NCBI GenBank assembly: GCA_963666935.1
Contig: OY762936.1
Coordinates: 124,001 to 188,000, forward strand
DNA length: 64,000 nucleotides
Direction of reading: 5' to 3'
Origin: G963666935 sp963666935
GTDB lineage: Bacteria > Bacillota > Clostridia > Christensenellales > CAG-138
Each line of letters starts with the position of its first letter. Position 1 is the stretch's first letter. The notes beneath the pieces are model-generated. The model was not told where the DNA came from. It made no database searches and was given only the letters and a program-made list of their open reading frames with translations. This document shows positions 9,079-17,622 of the stretch, piece after piece. The translations under genes and the position numbers were made by a program.

Positions 9079-9629
9079 TTGTGAAAATCCAGCTCTTTGT
9101 GTTTCCAAAAGACGATTCCATCTCCACCGATCGCCGCGTGCTCGACTGTGCGCGCGGCTTTTTGGGGTTGTCGGAGGCGACGCTTTCCATCGTCCGGGAT
9201 CCGTATCATAAGCCCCGCTTCGCACAAAGGGATGACCTGTTCTTTTCCGTTTCCCATAGCGGAGACTTGTTTCTTTGCGCCTTTTCTGCCGCCCCTGTGG
9301 GCGTGGATGTGGAACATCACAAGGATTGCAATTTCGAACAGATTTCTCGCAGGTTCTTTCATGCCGATGAGTATGCGTATTTAAAAGCCAACGATTTTAG
9401 GGACTTTTTTTCGGTGTGGACCGCAAAGGAAAGCTATGTCAAGTATACCGGAGATGGAATCGACGATCGGTTCTCAAAGTTTTCCACCGTATGCGACGGA
9501 AAGCTGGTGGATCGAATCGGCGATGCGCAGCTTTGCTACGTTCCTTTGCGTGAAGGTTACAGTGCCTGTGTTTGCGCGCAGCAAATTTCAGGCATTTCGG
9601 TAAAATTCGGGCCCGAGAGTTTTGTTTAA
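9075..9629 (+). CDS. Sfp-type 4'-phosphopantetheinyl transferase
   Basis: Transfers phosphopantetheine from CoA to carrier-protein serines. Visible family motifs: GVDVE at 76-80 (Mg-binding, usually GIDIE) and WTAKES at 115-120 with K-Y-T-G-D-G after it; SVSHSGD near 58-64 matches the SxSHS element. At 184 residues it is shorter than Sfp. The start is either TTG 9075, overlapping the ACP stop as TTGA, or GTG 9081; there is no clear ribosome site, so translational coupling to the ACP is likely. It is the last gene of the NRPS operon and would convert both the free ACP and the NRPS carrier domain to holo form. Confidence 0.92.
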   Translation: MIVKIQLFVFPKDDSISTDRRVLDCARGFLGLSEATLSIVRDPYHKPRFAQRDDLFFSVSHSGDLFLCAFSAAPVGVDVEHHKDCNFEQISRRFFHADEYAYLKANDFRDFFSVWTAKESYVKYTGDGIDDRFSKFSTVCDGKLVDRIGDAQLCYVPLREGYSACVCAQQISGISVKFGPESFV

Positions 9630-9673
9630 TTATATTGATTGAAAGAGCACCCGCTTCTTACAAAGGAGGTTCC

Positions 9674-10336
9674 ATGCAGTCATTCAGCGTATTTGATATC
9701 GTCGGCCCGCGCATGGTGGGTCCTTCCAGCTCCCATACCGCTGGGGCTGCCCGCCTGGGAATGGTGGCAAACAAACTGGTAAAAGGTGATGTGTCTTGTG
9801 CGCACATAACGCTGTATGGCTCTTTTGCCAAGACTGGCCGGGGCCACGGCACAGATAAGGCCATTATCGCGGGCCTCTTGGGTATGAAACCCGATGATCC
9901 TCGCCTGCGCTTCTCCCAAAAACTGGCCCAGGAGGCTCATAAGAGCTTCGAGATAGAATTCAGCGACGAGGAAAAAGAGCATCCCAATGCCGCAAAAATT
10001 GCGGTGCAGCGAAGCGACGGGAAAAAGCATACCCTCATAGGTTCTTCCATCGGCGGCGGCAACATCATCATCAATGAGATCAACGGCATGCCCGTAGAAT
10101 TCAACTGTCAGTATCCCACCACGTTGGTCTTCCATTGCGACGAACCAGGCGTTACAGCCAAGGTCACCGGCGTGCTGGCGAAGCACGGCGTGAATATCGC
10201 CTTTATGAAGTTGTTTCGCAGCGCCAAGCGAATGGATGCCTGTATGATTCTAGAAACGGATACTGCTGTTTCCCCGGAGGCACGTGAAGAGATCCTTAAC
10301 TGCCATGCGAGAATTACGGAGGTTTGTGCCCTATGA
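9674..10336 (+). CDS. sdaAB: L-serine dehydratase, beta subunit
   Basis: Small subunit of the Fe-S L-serine dehydratase that deaminates serine to pyruvate and ammonia. The N-terminus GPRMVGPSSSHTAGA is the diagnostic beta-domain motif, and residues about 145-218 form an ACT domain (HCDEPGVTAKVTGVLA). Start at ATG 9674 after AAAGGAGG; longer in-frame starts run back into the PPTase gene and lack a ribosome site. It overlaps the alpha-subunit gene as ATGA. It is separated by 44 bases from the NRPS operon and is probably a different transcription unit, although no strong promoter was identified between them. Confidence 0.96.
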   Translation: MQSFSVFDIVGPRMVGPSSSHTAGAARLGMVANKLVKGDVSCAHITLYGSFAKTGRGHGTDKAIIAGLLGMKPDDPRLRFSQKLAQEAHKSFEIEFSDEEKEHPNAAKIAVQRSDGKKHTLIGSSIGGGNIIINEINGMPVEFNCQYPTTLVFHCDEPGVTAKVTGVLAKHGVNIAFMKLFRSAKRMDACMILETDTAVSPEAREEILNCHARITEVCAL

Positions 10337-11211
10337 GTTACGAATTCACCACCGGAGAAGAGCTAATTCAAATCTGTGCTAAGCAGCAAATCGGCATGGG
10401 CGAGGTCATGATTCGCAAGGAAATGGCTTTAAGCGAGCGTCCCCGCCAGGTGATTGAAACCGAAATGCTCGAAAACCTAAAGGTCATGCGCGCTTCCATT
10501 GCCGACGGAATTCGGAAAACCCAAAGTACTGTAACCGGTTTTATGGGTGGAGATGCGAAAAAACTCATGGCCTACGCGAAACGCGCCAACATGGGTGAAG
10601 ATATGGCGCATATCGTTGCCATGGCTATGGCGGTCGTAGAAGTAAATGCCTCCATGGGCAAGATCGTGGCCGCACCCACCGCGGGCGCCAGCGGGATTCT
10701 GCCCGCGGTACTCATCAGCTGCGGCGACAAGCGGGGGCTCACCAACGAACAGATCTGCATGGGCCTGTTCTCCGCCGGCGCCGTAGGGATGATCATAGCC
10801 CTGCGCGCGGGAATTTCCGGTGCCTCCGGCGGTTGTCAGGCGGAAACCGGAACCGCAGCCGCCATGGCCGCGGCTGCATTGGCAGATTTGTGCGGGGCGG
10901 ATGTAGAAACGTCCCTGCATGCCGCAGCCATCGCCCTTAAAAACGTAATGGGGTTAGTCTGCGACCCTGTGGCTGGGCTGGTGGAATGCCCCTGCATCAA
11001 GCGCAACGCCATCGGCGCCGCCAACGCCGTGCTTTCCTGTGATCTGGCGCTGGCAGGCATCAAAAGCCTGATTCCCTTCGATGAAGTCGTGGGCGCCATG
11101 CGAAGCGTAGGACGCATGATGGACGACTCCCTCCGGGAAACCGCCCGGGGCGGGCTCGCCGCCACCCCAACCGCCCAGCGGCTGGCACGTCAGTTAGGGA
11201 TGAAGCATTAA
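10333..11211 (+). CDS. sdaAA: L-serine dehydratase, iron-sulfur alpha subunit
   Basis: Catalytic subunit, 292 residues. It shows the family signatures APTAGASGILPAV, SGASGGCQAETG and CDPVAGLVECPC with IKRNA; the cysteines in GGCQ and the CDP...CPC segment are the expected ligands of the oxygen-sensitive [4Fe-4S] cluster. ATG 10333 overlaps the beta-subunit stop (ATGA), so both subunits are coupled. The split two-gene form is usual in Gram-positive anaerobes; Proteobacteria have a fused enzyme. A GC-rich dispersed repeat and an intrinsic terminator follow. Confidence 0.96.
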   Translation: MSYEFTTGEELIQICAKQQIGMGEVMIRKEMALSERPRQVIETEMLENLKVMRASIADGIRKTQSTVTGFMGGDAKKLMAYAKRANMGEDMAHIVAMAMAVVEVNASMGKIVAAPTAGASGILPAVLISCGDKRGLTNEQICMGLFSAGAVGMIIALRAGISGASGGCQAETGTAAAMAAAALADLCGADVETSLHAAAIALKNVMGLVCDPVAGLVECPCIKRNAIGAANAVLSCDLALAGIKSLIPFDEVVGAMRSVGRMMDDSLRETARGGLAATPTAQRLARQLGMKH

Positions 11212-11221
11212 GGGCAAGCTC

Positions 11222-11238
11222 GTGGGGCTCCGCCCCAC
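11222..11238. repeat. Dispersed GC hairpin, copy A
   Basis: A perfect 7-bp inverted repeat GTGGGGC-TCC-GCCCCAC lies just after sdaAA, followed by a second weak one (AAGGG...CCCTT). It resembles two better hairpins at 46531-46555 and 53690-53712, all intergenic, and is treated as a member of the same loosely conserved family. Confidence 0.55.
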
Positions 11239-11287
11239 ACCCCGCAAGGGACATAATGCCCCTTGACCCCTTCCAACTAACAACAAC

Positions 11288-11315
11288 AAAAAATGCCCCA
11301 ATGGGGGCATTTTTT
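11288..11315. terminator. Bidirectional intrinsic terminator
   Basis: Stem AAAAAATGCCCC / GGGGCATTTTTT with a four-base loop, flanked by A and T runs, between the convergent sdaAA and ABC permease genes. It can end both transcripts. Confidence 0.9.
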
Positions 11316-11332
11316 TTAGATATGGTCTTTTC

Positions 11333-12637
11333 TCATTCGTTCCGAATAGCAGCCAGCGGAGATAGCCGCATGGCCCGCAACGCCGGATAAAGGCCCGAAA
11401 GCAGCGCCACAAAGATGGAAAACGCCACTGCGCCCGCAGCCAGATACAGGGGAATGCTGCTGTGAAGCTCCGTCCCGGAAAGAAAGGTATTGAGCAAGAA
11501 GGAGAGCGCATAGCTCAGTCCAAGCCCGAAGGCGCCGCCGAAAAAGCCGATATACGCCGCCTCCACTAGAAACAGGCCCACAATGTTCCCCATTCTGCAA
11601 CCCAGCACCTTAATAATGCCAATCTCTTTGGTGCGCTCGTAAATACTCATCATCATGGTGTTCATAATGCCGATGGCAGCTACCAGAAGGGAAACACCGC
11701 CTATGGCGCCTAAGAGGTACTGCGCCTGCATCATACTCTCCTCGGACTGCTCGATCCAGTCCTGCAGGCTGTTGGTGCCATAGCCCATTTCATCGATGGC
11801 AGCTTTGACACTTTTCACGGTTTCCGGATCTTTACATTTGACGGTGACCTGGCTGTATTTATCGGTATCCAAAGACATAAAACTCGCATTCTCTTTGGCC
11901 AGTTTTTTAAGCGCTTCCAGATCCATGATGCAGTACCAAGAAAACTGGTTGCTCTCTTGGCTCATCATACCTGTGACGTTGACCCTGTATATCTTTCCCG
12001 GCTGCTGGGCCGTTCCATCGCCGTTTCTTTCCATCTTTCCATCGTAGACATTCGAGTAATCAAACGTCAGCTGAAAGCGTGAGTCCGCCGTAATTTTGGA
12101 ATTGCCGTCCTTATCCATCGCTTGCTTGCCGGTATTGGGGTCATAGAAATTATAAAAAAGGTTCGCTCCCAGTACAATGTCATAGGTACCGCCCGTGGCC
12201 CGCGCCGAGGGAAATTCCCCTTCGGCCAGCTCAATGCCGAACACCTCCGCCACGGAAGCGTCAACGGCCATGATGCTGATATCGGTCACGTACCTACCGC
12301 TTTTGAGCATGCCCCAGGTCGTGATTTGGGGCATCACCGCCACAACCCCCGGAATCTTCTTGAATTTTTCTACGGCCTTTTTATCCAGCGTCACCTCTTC
12401 GTAATTATAGCCTCCGTTGGGCATTTCGGTGTAGGAATAGCTCATTACATCAATGTTGCTCAAGTTGCCCATTTGGGAATAGCTTTCTATCATGGCCTGC
12501 CGCATGCCGATGCCTAATGACACCATCACCACAATGGAACTGGTTCCAATTACCATACCCATCACCGTGAGCACTGCCCGCAGTTTCCGTCGCCACAGGT
12601 TTAAAAACGCCGTGCGGAGCAGATCTGTGAATTTCAT
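11333..12637 (-). CDS. MacB-type ABC transporter permease (FtsX family)
   Basis: Membrane subunit of 434 residues. An N-terminal transmembrane helix (RAVLTVMGMVIGTSSIVVMVS) is followed by a large extracytoplasmic domain (about 45-300), then three helices in the FtsX/MacB domain, including the conserved YERTKEIGIIKVLGCRMGNI cytoplasmic segment and ending in LSPLAAIRNE. Typical of MacB/LolC-like mechanotransmission exporters rather than import systems. Its ATG overlaps the stop of the upstream exported-protein gene (ATGA). The matching ATPase is at 14360-15052. Confidence 0.92.
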   Translation of the reverse strand: MKFTDLLRTAFLNLWRRKLRAVLTVMGMVIGTSSIVVMVSLGIGMRQAMIESYSQMGNLSNIDVMSYSYTEMPNGGYNYEEVTLDKKAVEKFKKIPGVVAVMPQITTWGMLKSGRYVTDISIMAVDASVAEVFGIELAEGEFPSARATGGTYDIVLGANLFYNFYDPNTGKQAMDKDGNSKITADSRFQLTFDYSNVYDGKMERNGDGTAQQPGKIYRVNVTGMMSQESNQFSWYCIMDLEALKKLAKENASFMSLDTDKYSQVTVKCKDPETVKSVKAAIDEMGYGTNSLQDWIEQSEESMMQAQYLLGAIGGVSLLVAAIGIMNTMMMSIYERTKEIGIIKVLGCRMGNIVGLFLVEAAYIGFFGGAFGLGLSYALSFLLNTFLSGTELHSSIPLYLAAGAVAFSIFVALLSGLYPALRAMRLSPLAAIRNE

Positions 12638-14322
12638 ACATCCTCCAGCTCCTTGGTGCGCTTTTTCTTACGCAGAATGATCAGCACCACAGCTCCGGCG
12701 CCCAGCAACACGACTCCAAGAATCCCCCAACCCCAAGGGAAGCCGGCGTGTGTCTCCACCTCGATGGGGAAGTCCATCATGGCGTCTTCTATGGGCTGGT
12801 CTGCGTAGTCGCTCACATATAGGGAAAGCGGCAGCCGCTCCTCCAGCTGCTCCCCGTATACGTCCTCATACGTGATCACAATAAACCCGTCAATCTGGCC
12901 CGCAACGGATGGGATCACGGAAAAGTCCGCCCGCATGGTGTTGCCGGCGGTCACCGTGCCACCAAAGTAAGTCTCCTCCATGGCCAACCCGTCTCCCTCC
13001 ACGTCCACCATGCAGTTGTACAGGGAAGATTTACCCATGTTGTACAGCGCTACATACATGGCGCAGCTCTCGCCCATATAGGGTTCGTCATAGACCACGG
13101 GATCGTCCACCTTGATCCGGATCTTCTGAAGAATCGGGATTACAATGGTCTCCGTGGCAGTATAGGCGGTAGCGTTTTTCGCCCCCTCGTAAGAGAGCGC
13201 TAGGCTGAGGGTATAGGCCTTGGCGTCTGTGTCCGGGGCGCTCTGCAAGGAGATGGTTTCCTGATGCACTTCGCCCTTGCCGATTTTATTGATATAAAGC
13301 GTGTTGGAGCCGCCATTTGCAGGCATGAGCTTGCCCACCTCCGCGGTATCGCTGATCTTAACCTCAATGTTCTGCACCGACTCCGAGCTGGAGGTATTGC
13401 GCAGCACAAATGTAACATCGAATGTTTCGCCGGCATACACCTTTTCGCTGCTAATTGAATAGCTATCCAATATCACCTTGGGCGTGGATGCGCTGCTGTC
13501 GGTGGAAGTGCCTTCAGACGACCCCTTGATCACGTTCACGTACACGCTCAGGGTGCTTGTTTCATACTGCTGGGTGGCTGAGCTGAAATAACTGACGGTG
13601 AAATCCACCTTCTTCACGCCCGCGGTCACTTTTTTACTCAAAACCAAGTTGTTATACTGAAACTCCTGCACCTGCCCCGCGCCCAGATAGCCCGGATAGG
13701 ATAAAGTATAATCCACATTGTCAATGTTGAAGGGAAACTCGTCTAAGCTAGTGGAAAGCACCGGCGTCACTGTGATATCGGAAATGGCGCCATATTCGCT
13801 CATGATGGGCAGGCGCACCTGGCAGGCTTGCCCGTAGTTTCCGCTAGGCGCAGGCACATACATGCCGTTCCGATCGTAGGGAGAAATGCGGATTTCGCTC
13901 TTGTTTGTAGAAGTTGCAGCCGTCTGGGTAGGGATGTTAAGATCCACACTGGCCGTCTTGATGATAGCCTCATCACCAAAGGTCAGTTTTAAAGCCTCCG
14001 TCACCGTACCGGGAATATACTTATTCACAGGAAAGCTTACGATTAAAGTCCAATCAGTCGCACTTCCCGGAATTTGGGACATGCTTGACTGGCCCAACAG
14101 GGTACCGGTTTGACCCAAAACTTGGCCCGATGTGCAAATAATATCTGTAAGAGTTACTAGGTCACCCGGGTTTGAAATACTTAAACGAATATAAGCCGTT
14201 GAGGCAGTGGAATTGGCATCTGTAGCAGTAACAGTAATGCCACTGTCCGCCAATGCGGGAGAGCAGATGCTCATTGCCAAAATCAGTGCAATCAACAGAG
14301 CCAGTATGCGGTTGGTTCTCAT
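12634..14322 (-). CDS. Exported multi-domain protein of an ABC-exporter operon
   Basis: A 562-residue secreted, membrane-anchored protein of unknown function. Start ATG 14322, preceded by a GGGGGA purine run, gives a classic signal peptide (MRTNRILALL..., cleavage likely after SPALA). The body has repeated beta-rich Ig-like segments similar to CARDB/COG1361 S-layer-type domains (for example PKVILDSYSISSEKVYAGE and a second related block near 430). A C-terminal helix (about 535-553) is followed by RKKKR, so the chain hangs outside the cell. It lies between the ATPase and permease genes, where other bacteria have a MacA-type adaptor, and probably acts as a partner of the transporter. Confidence 0.8.
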   Translation of the reverse strand: MRTNRILALLIALILAMSICSPALADSGITVTATDANSTASTAYIRLSISNPGDLVTLTDIICTSGQVLGQTGTLLGQSSMSQIPGSATDWTLIVSFPVNKYIPGTVTEALKLTFGDEAIIKTASVDLNIPTQTAATSTNKSEIRISPYDRNGMYVPAPSGNYGQACQVRLPIMSEYGAISDITVTPVLSTSLDEFPFNIDNVDYTLSYPGYLGAGQVQEFQYNNLVLSKKVTAGVKKVDFTVSYFSSATQQYETSTLSVYVNVIKGSSEGTSTDSSASTPKVILDSYSISSEKVYAGETFDVTFVLRNTSSSESVQNIEVKISDTAEVGKLMPANGGSNTLYINKIGKGEVHQETISLQSAPDTDAKAYTLSLALSYEGAKNATAYTATETIVIPILQKIRIKVDDPVVYDEPYMGESCAMYVALYNMGKSSLYNCMVDVEGDGLAMEETYFGGTVTAGNTMRADFSVIPSVAGQIDGFIVITYEDVYGEQLEERLPLSLYVSDYADQPIEDAMMDFPIEVETHAGFPWGWGILGVVLLGAGAVVLIILRKKKRTKELEDV

Positions 14323-14359
14323 CTTCAGTTTTCCCCCTGCCCATCTGTTGGGCGTTAAA

Positions 14360-15052
14360 TTATTTATGTGCAATGTCAACAATCCTGCCGTCCAGCAGCG
14401 AAATCACTGTATCCGCAAAGGCCGCCATGTTGGGGTCGTGGGTTACCATGATCAGCGTCTTTCCCCGGCTGCGCATGGCGTCGCAAATAGAATGCATGAC
14501 TTCGTCCGAAGTAGAGGAGTCCAAATTGCCCGTGGGTTCGTCGGCAAAAACGATGTCCGGGTCCGAAACCAGCGCGCGCGCAATCCCCACGCGCTGCTGC
14601 TGGCCTCCGCTCATCTGGGCGGGCTTATGGCGCATATGGGTTCCCAATCCCATGGCGGAAAGCGTTTCCCGGGCTAGTTTGTTGCGTTTTTTCTCGCTCA
14701 TGCCTCGGAAGGAAAGCGGAAACGCCACGTTTTCCAGCGCGGTATAGTAGGGCATCAAATTAAAAGATTGGAATATAAACCCCACGTGTTTCTGGCGGAA
14801 CAGAATCAGCTCAGCCTGGTTCATCTTCTCCAAACGCTTGCCGGCAATGGCGATTTGTCCGCCGGTTACGCCCTCCAGCCCCGCCATCACATTGAGCAGA
14901 GTGGACTTGCCGCTGCCGCTTCTGCCAATGATACAGCAGATTTCACCCCGCTTTGCGGCAAAATCAACGCCGCGCAGCGCGTGGATATCCACGCTGCCCA
15001 CGCGGTAGGTCTTTTCCACATTATGAATGTCGATTACACAAGCCGATTCCAC
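14360..15052 (-). CDS. ABC transporter ATPase, LolD/MacB type
   Basis: Nucleotide-binding subunit with Walker A GRSGSGKST, signature MSGGQQQRVGIARAL, Walker B IVFADEPTGNLDS and the switch histidine in MVTHDP. The EPTGNLDS form is usual for LolD/MacB exporters. Start: AGGGAGG directly abuts an ATG at 15058, leaving no spacing, but lies six bases before the GTG at 15052, so GTG is preferred; an N-terminal extension to 15130 has no ribosome site. First gene of a three-gene operon with the exported protein and permease. Confidence 0.94.
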   Translation of the reverse strand: MESACVIDIHNVEKTYRVGSVDIHALRGVDFAAKRGEICCIIGRSGSGKSTLLNVMAGLEGVTGGQIAIAGKRLEKMNQAELILFRQKHVGFIFQSFNLMPYYTALENVAFPLSFRGMSEKKRNKLARETLSAMGLGTHMRHKPAQMSGGQQQRVGIARALVSDPDIVFADEPTGNLDSSTSDEVMHSICDAMRSRGKTLIMVTHDPNMAAFADTVISLLDGRIVDIAHK

Positions 15053-15175
15053 TGGCATCCTCCCTGCTTTGTCACATAGTTCCAGTTTATACCTCAAAGC
15101 AATGCTTCTCAACCCGTGATTTATTAACAATGTATTAACGAATTCGACACCGCAATAGTTCCCGATTTTTATTTT

Positions 15176-15202
15176 TTAGCACTCTCAATGTTAGAGTGCT
15201 AA
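15176..15202. promoter_or_regulatory. CIRCE operator (HrcA), hsp20 gene
   Basis: A perfect CIRCE element: TTAGCACTC (15176-15184), nine-base spacer, GAGTGCTAA (15194-15202). It is the HrcA repressor site, so the downstream hsp20 gene should be heat-induced. A TATAAT lies at 15253-15258, 50 bases further down, without a convincing -35 box; which promoter HrcA blocks is not clear. Confidence 0.93.
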
Positions 15203-15343
15203 AGTTTTCAATTTTATAAAATGCGGTTCAAATTTTTGCAACAATGGCATCCTATAATCATACTTGTAAACCGTAGGAAACGACAGATAGTATTCCTACG
15301 AACAATATAAAATTGGTGATATTGTGTATAGGAGGTAAATTGT

Positions 15344-15757
15344 ATGAGCATTTTCGGGTTAAGGCCTTATGGCATGAACGATTGGAGCGATTTTGAAAAG
15401 CGATTTTTCGGATTTCCCCAAACCATGAGCATTTCCAGCTTTAAGACGGATGTAGTAGATAATGGCGACAGCTATACCCTTGCTGCGGAACTGCCCGGGT
15501 TCAAGAAGGAAGACATTGATATTCGCATGGAGGGCGACTACCTGACCATCGAAGCAAAGCATGAGGAAAACCACGAGGAAAAGAAGGAGAACTACCTGCG
15601 CAGGGAGCGAAGCTACGGCAGCTTCAGCCGCAGTTTCGATATCACTGGCGTAGATGTTTCCGGCATCAGCGCAAAATACGAAAACGGCATTCTGGAGTTG
15701 AAGCTTCCCAAGCAGGTGGAAGTTCCCGCTGAGCAAAAGCGGATCAGCATACAGTAA
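15344..15757 (+). CDS. hsp20: Small heat shock protein, Hsp20 family
   Basis: ATP-independent holdase chaperone of 137 residues with one alpha-crystallin domain (about 35-135). Visible landmarks: AELPGFKKEDIDI, the acidic EENHEEKKENYLRRER loop, FSRSFDI and the ENGILELKLPK segment that ends the domain; the C-terminal KRISIQ carries the I-x-I tail used for oligomer assembly. ATG 15344 follows AGGAGG. The gene stands alone behind a CIRCE site and ahead of a long hairpin, so it is a monocistronic heat-shock unit. Confidence 0.95.
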   Translation: MSIFGLRPYGMNDWSDFEKRFFGFPQTMSISSFKTDVVDNGDSYTLAAELPGFKKEDIDIRMEGDYLTIEAKHEENHEEKKENYLRRERSYGSFSRSFDITGVDVSGISAKYENGILELKLPKQVEVPAEQKRISIQ

Positions 15758-15768
15758 CCCCCATGAAA

Positions 15769-15804
15769 CGCAGAAGGGCGGAACATAAGTTCCGCCCTTC
15801 TGCG
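15769..15804. terminator. Perfect 16-bp hairpin between convergent genes
   Basis: CGCAGAAGGGCGGAAC and its exact reverse complement are separated by ATAA. The T tract is poor (TTCGTT), but the position between hsp20 and a convergent gene supports a two-way terminator. Confidence 0.75.
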
Positions 15805-15813
15805 TTCGTTGCT

Positions 15814-16554
15814 TCAGTCTCTCTCATCAAAGAGCATTTTCAGCATCCGTTTCGGATTCTCCAAAAAACTCCGGGTAACTTGATAATGCTCCGTATCTTG
15901 GTAGTTTATGTTATTAATCCCCGCTTCATCCAGCAAAAACAGTGCCGCCCCCGGATACGCCATCAAAATCGGAGAATGGGTGGCGATCAAGAATTGGGAG
16001 CCGTTTTTCACTAAATCGTAAATGCGGCGAAGCAGCGCCAGCTGCCGCGTAGGGGAAAGGGCAGCCTCCGGCTCGTCTAAAATATAAAGCCCCTTGCCGC
16101 CGAAGCGGTTCATCGCCAGAGCCAAAAAACTCTCCCCGTGGGACTGGGCATGGAGGGATTTCCCGCCGTAACTCTTAAGAAGCGGCGGATCCATAAAATC
16201 CCGGTCCAGTTCGTCAATGTTGCTGGCTAGGTTGTAAAAGCTTTCGGCCCGGAGAAAATAGCCGTCCCGGGGCCGCGCCGGCATCTTAATCAGCGTCAGG
16301 TGTTGGTATAATCCGGAATGGGTATTGTTGGAAGAAAAGTTGAAGTTCCGAGAACCGCCTTCGGGGTTGAACCCGTAGCTCACCGCAACGGCTTCCAGCA
16401 GAGTTGATTTCCCCGCCCCGTTTTCCCCAATGAAAAAAGTCACCGGCGCGGTCAAAGTCAGCTCTGTCAGGGATGCCACGGCGGGAATTCGGTTCAAATA
16501 TCCGTCCTTCCCGCCCTGTGGAATCTCGTGTTTGCGAATTCCCGTAACGAACAT
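15814..16554 (-). CDS. ABC/RecF-like AAA family ATPase
   Basis: A 246-residue soluble ATPase. Walker A is GENGAGKSTLL near residue 42-52, a signature-like SHGESFLAL is near 138, Walker B is GLYILDEPEAALSP near 155, and the H-loop is IATHSPILMAYPGA. This arrangement matches the COG3910-type predicted ATPases, stand-alone relatives of SMC/RecF heads with no transport partner. Their function is poorly known. It begins 12 bases after the lipoprotein gene and is probably co-transcribed with it. AAAGGG precedes the ATG. Confidence 0.85.
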   Translation of the reverse strand: MFVTGIRKHEIPQGGKDGYLNRIPAVASLTELTLTAPVTFFIGENGAGKSTLLEAVAVSYGFNPEGGSRNFNFSSNNTHSGLYQHLTLIKMPARPRDGYFLRAESFYNLASNIDELDRDFMDPPLLKSYGGKSLHAQSHGESFLALAMNRFGGKGLYILDEPEAALSPTRQLALLRRIYDLVKNGSQFLIATHSPILMAYPGAALFLLDEAGINNINYQDTEHYQVTRSFLENPKRMLKMLFDERD

Positions 16555-16565
16555 GTTCCCTTTCC

Positions 16566-17282
16566 TTAATTCATCAAAAACTCTGCGTTCTCCACGCTGT
16601 AGTAGAAGATGGGATCGCTGATCCCGCTCACGTAAGGGTTGTCCGAAAGCAGGAAGGTTACTGCGCCCAGCTCCTGCCCTTCCAAATCATACAGGCCCGC
16701 CACCACTTCAATGTGGCCGTCTGCCCGCACGAGGGCGCTATCCATCTTCGACTCGGCTTCATCCATGTCCGAAGGCGTCAGGGCGTAATCGTCCACGCTT
16801 GATTTTTCGTCATAGCGCACGCTGGCAGCGAAACTCTCGGGCACCTCCAGCAGATCGTCGTAATCCAAAAAGGCCGCGGAAGCAAATTCCTGCATCACCT
16901 TGCGGTCCACCAAAATCGCGTCGCCGTCCCCTTGTACTAAGGGGTGCACGGTACCCCAGTTGACACCCATCAGATAGAGCACGCTCCAAAAGAATTCCGG
17001 ATCCCGGGGTGCATACTGCATTTCCCCCTCCACGCCCATGGTGCGGAGAATGGAATCTAGGATGGGCAGCATGGCGTCCAGCTTTTTTGCCGTCTCTTCA
17101 TCCGGCACCTGTGCCTGCTGCGGCTGATTTGTGGCAGGCACCACGGTCATGGGCGTCGCCTGTATTTCCGCCTGCGGCGTTGTCTCCACCTCCACAATCA
17201 CCGTTTCGTTATGAGGAGCGCAGGAAACAAACATCAACCCACAGAGCAACAGCGCAGACAAAGACAAAAACGCCTTTTTCAT
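16566..17282 (-). CDS. Putative lipoprotein of unknown function
   Basis: A 238-residue protein with a lipoprotein signal: MKKAFLSLSALLLCGLMFVSC, where Cys21 after FVS fits a lipobox. A low-complexity Thr/Pro/Gln segment (about 30-60) then gives way to a globular domain of about 170 residues with no motif I recognise. It is probably anchored to the outer face of the membrane. It is the first gene of a two-gene unit with the following ATPase and has a good promoter upstream (17354-17382). A purine stretch AAGGGG precedes the ATG by about 10 bases. Confidence 0.8.
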   Translation of the reverse strand: MKKAFLSLSALLLCGLMFVSCAPHNETVIVEVETTPQAEIQATPMTVVPATNQPQQAQVPDEETAKKLDAMLPILDSILRTMGVEGEMQYAPRDPEFFWSVLYLMGVNWGTVHPLVQGDGDAILVDRKVMQEFASAAFLDYDDLLEVPESFAASVRYDEKSSVDDYALTPSDMDEAESKMDSALVRADGHIEVVAGLYDLEGQELGAVTFLLSDNPYVSGISDPIFYYSVENAEFLMN

Positions 17283-17353
17283 TAAACAAATTCCCCTTCA
17301 TCTTTTTCGCACCGGCAAAGGTCGACTCTCATCCGGCGCCTATCATTCATTTC

Positions 17354-17382
17354 AGCATACACGAATTGACCTCTCAAGTAAA
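17354..17382 (-). promoter_or_regulatory. Promoter for the lipoprotein/ATPase pair
   Basis: On the minus strand TTTACT and TATGCT are 17 bases apart, about 70 bases upstream of the lipoprotein start. The gap between the divergent genes (17283-17622, 340 bases) holds this promoter and the plus-strand promoter at 17564; nothing else is evident. Confidence 0.5.
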
Positions 17383-17563
17383 GAGCGTGAGGTGCGCCTG
17401 TCGCACGACAGCAAGGCCTTTGGCAGGTATTTTCATTTTGTTCATTTTCTCCCTGCGCCTTTTCTCCGCACAGCGGTGCCAATGAAGCGTATTTTGTGGC
17501 ATCGCCTGCCATTTTATGCTATGCTGTATATAGATTTTCCGCGCAAAAATGGGCAGGGCATGC

Positions 17564-17592
17564 TTGACTTTGCCCACAAAAAGAGATAGCCT
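17564..17592 (+). promoter_or_regulatory. Promoter for the 17623 gene
   Basis: TTGACT and TAGCCT are separated by 17 bases, placing the transcript start about 25 bases before the ATG. The -10 box is weak. Confidence 0.4.
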
Positions 17593-17622
17593 ATTCCCAA
17601 CTCCATCGGGAAGGAGAACCCC

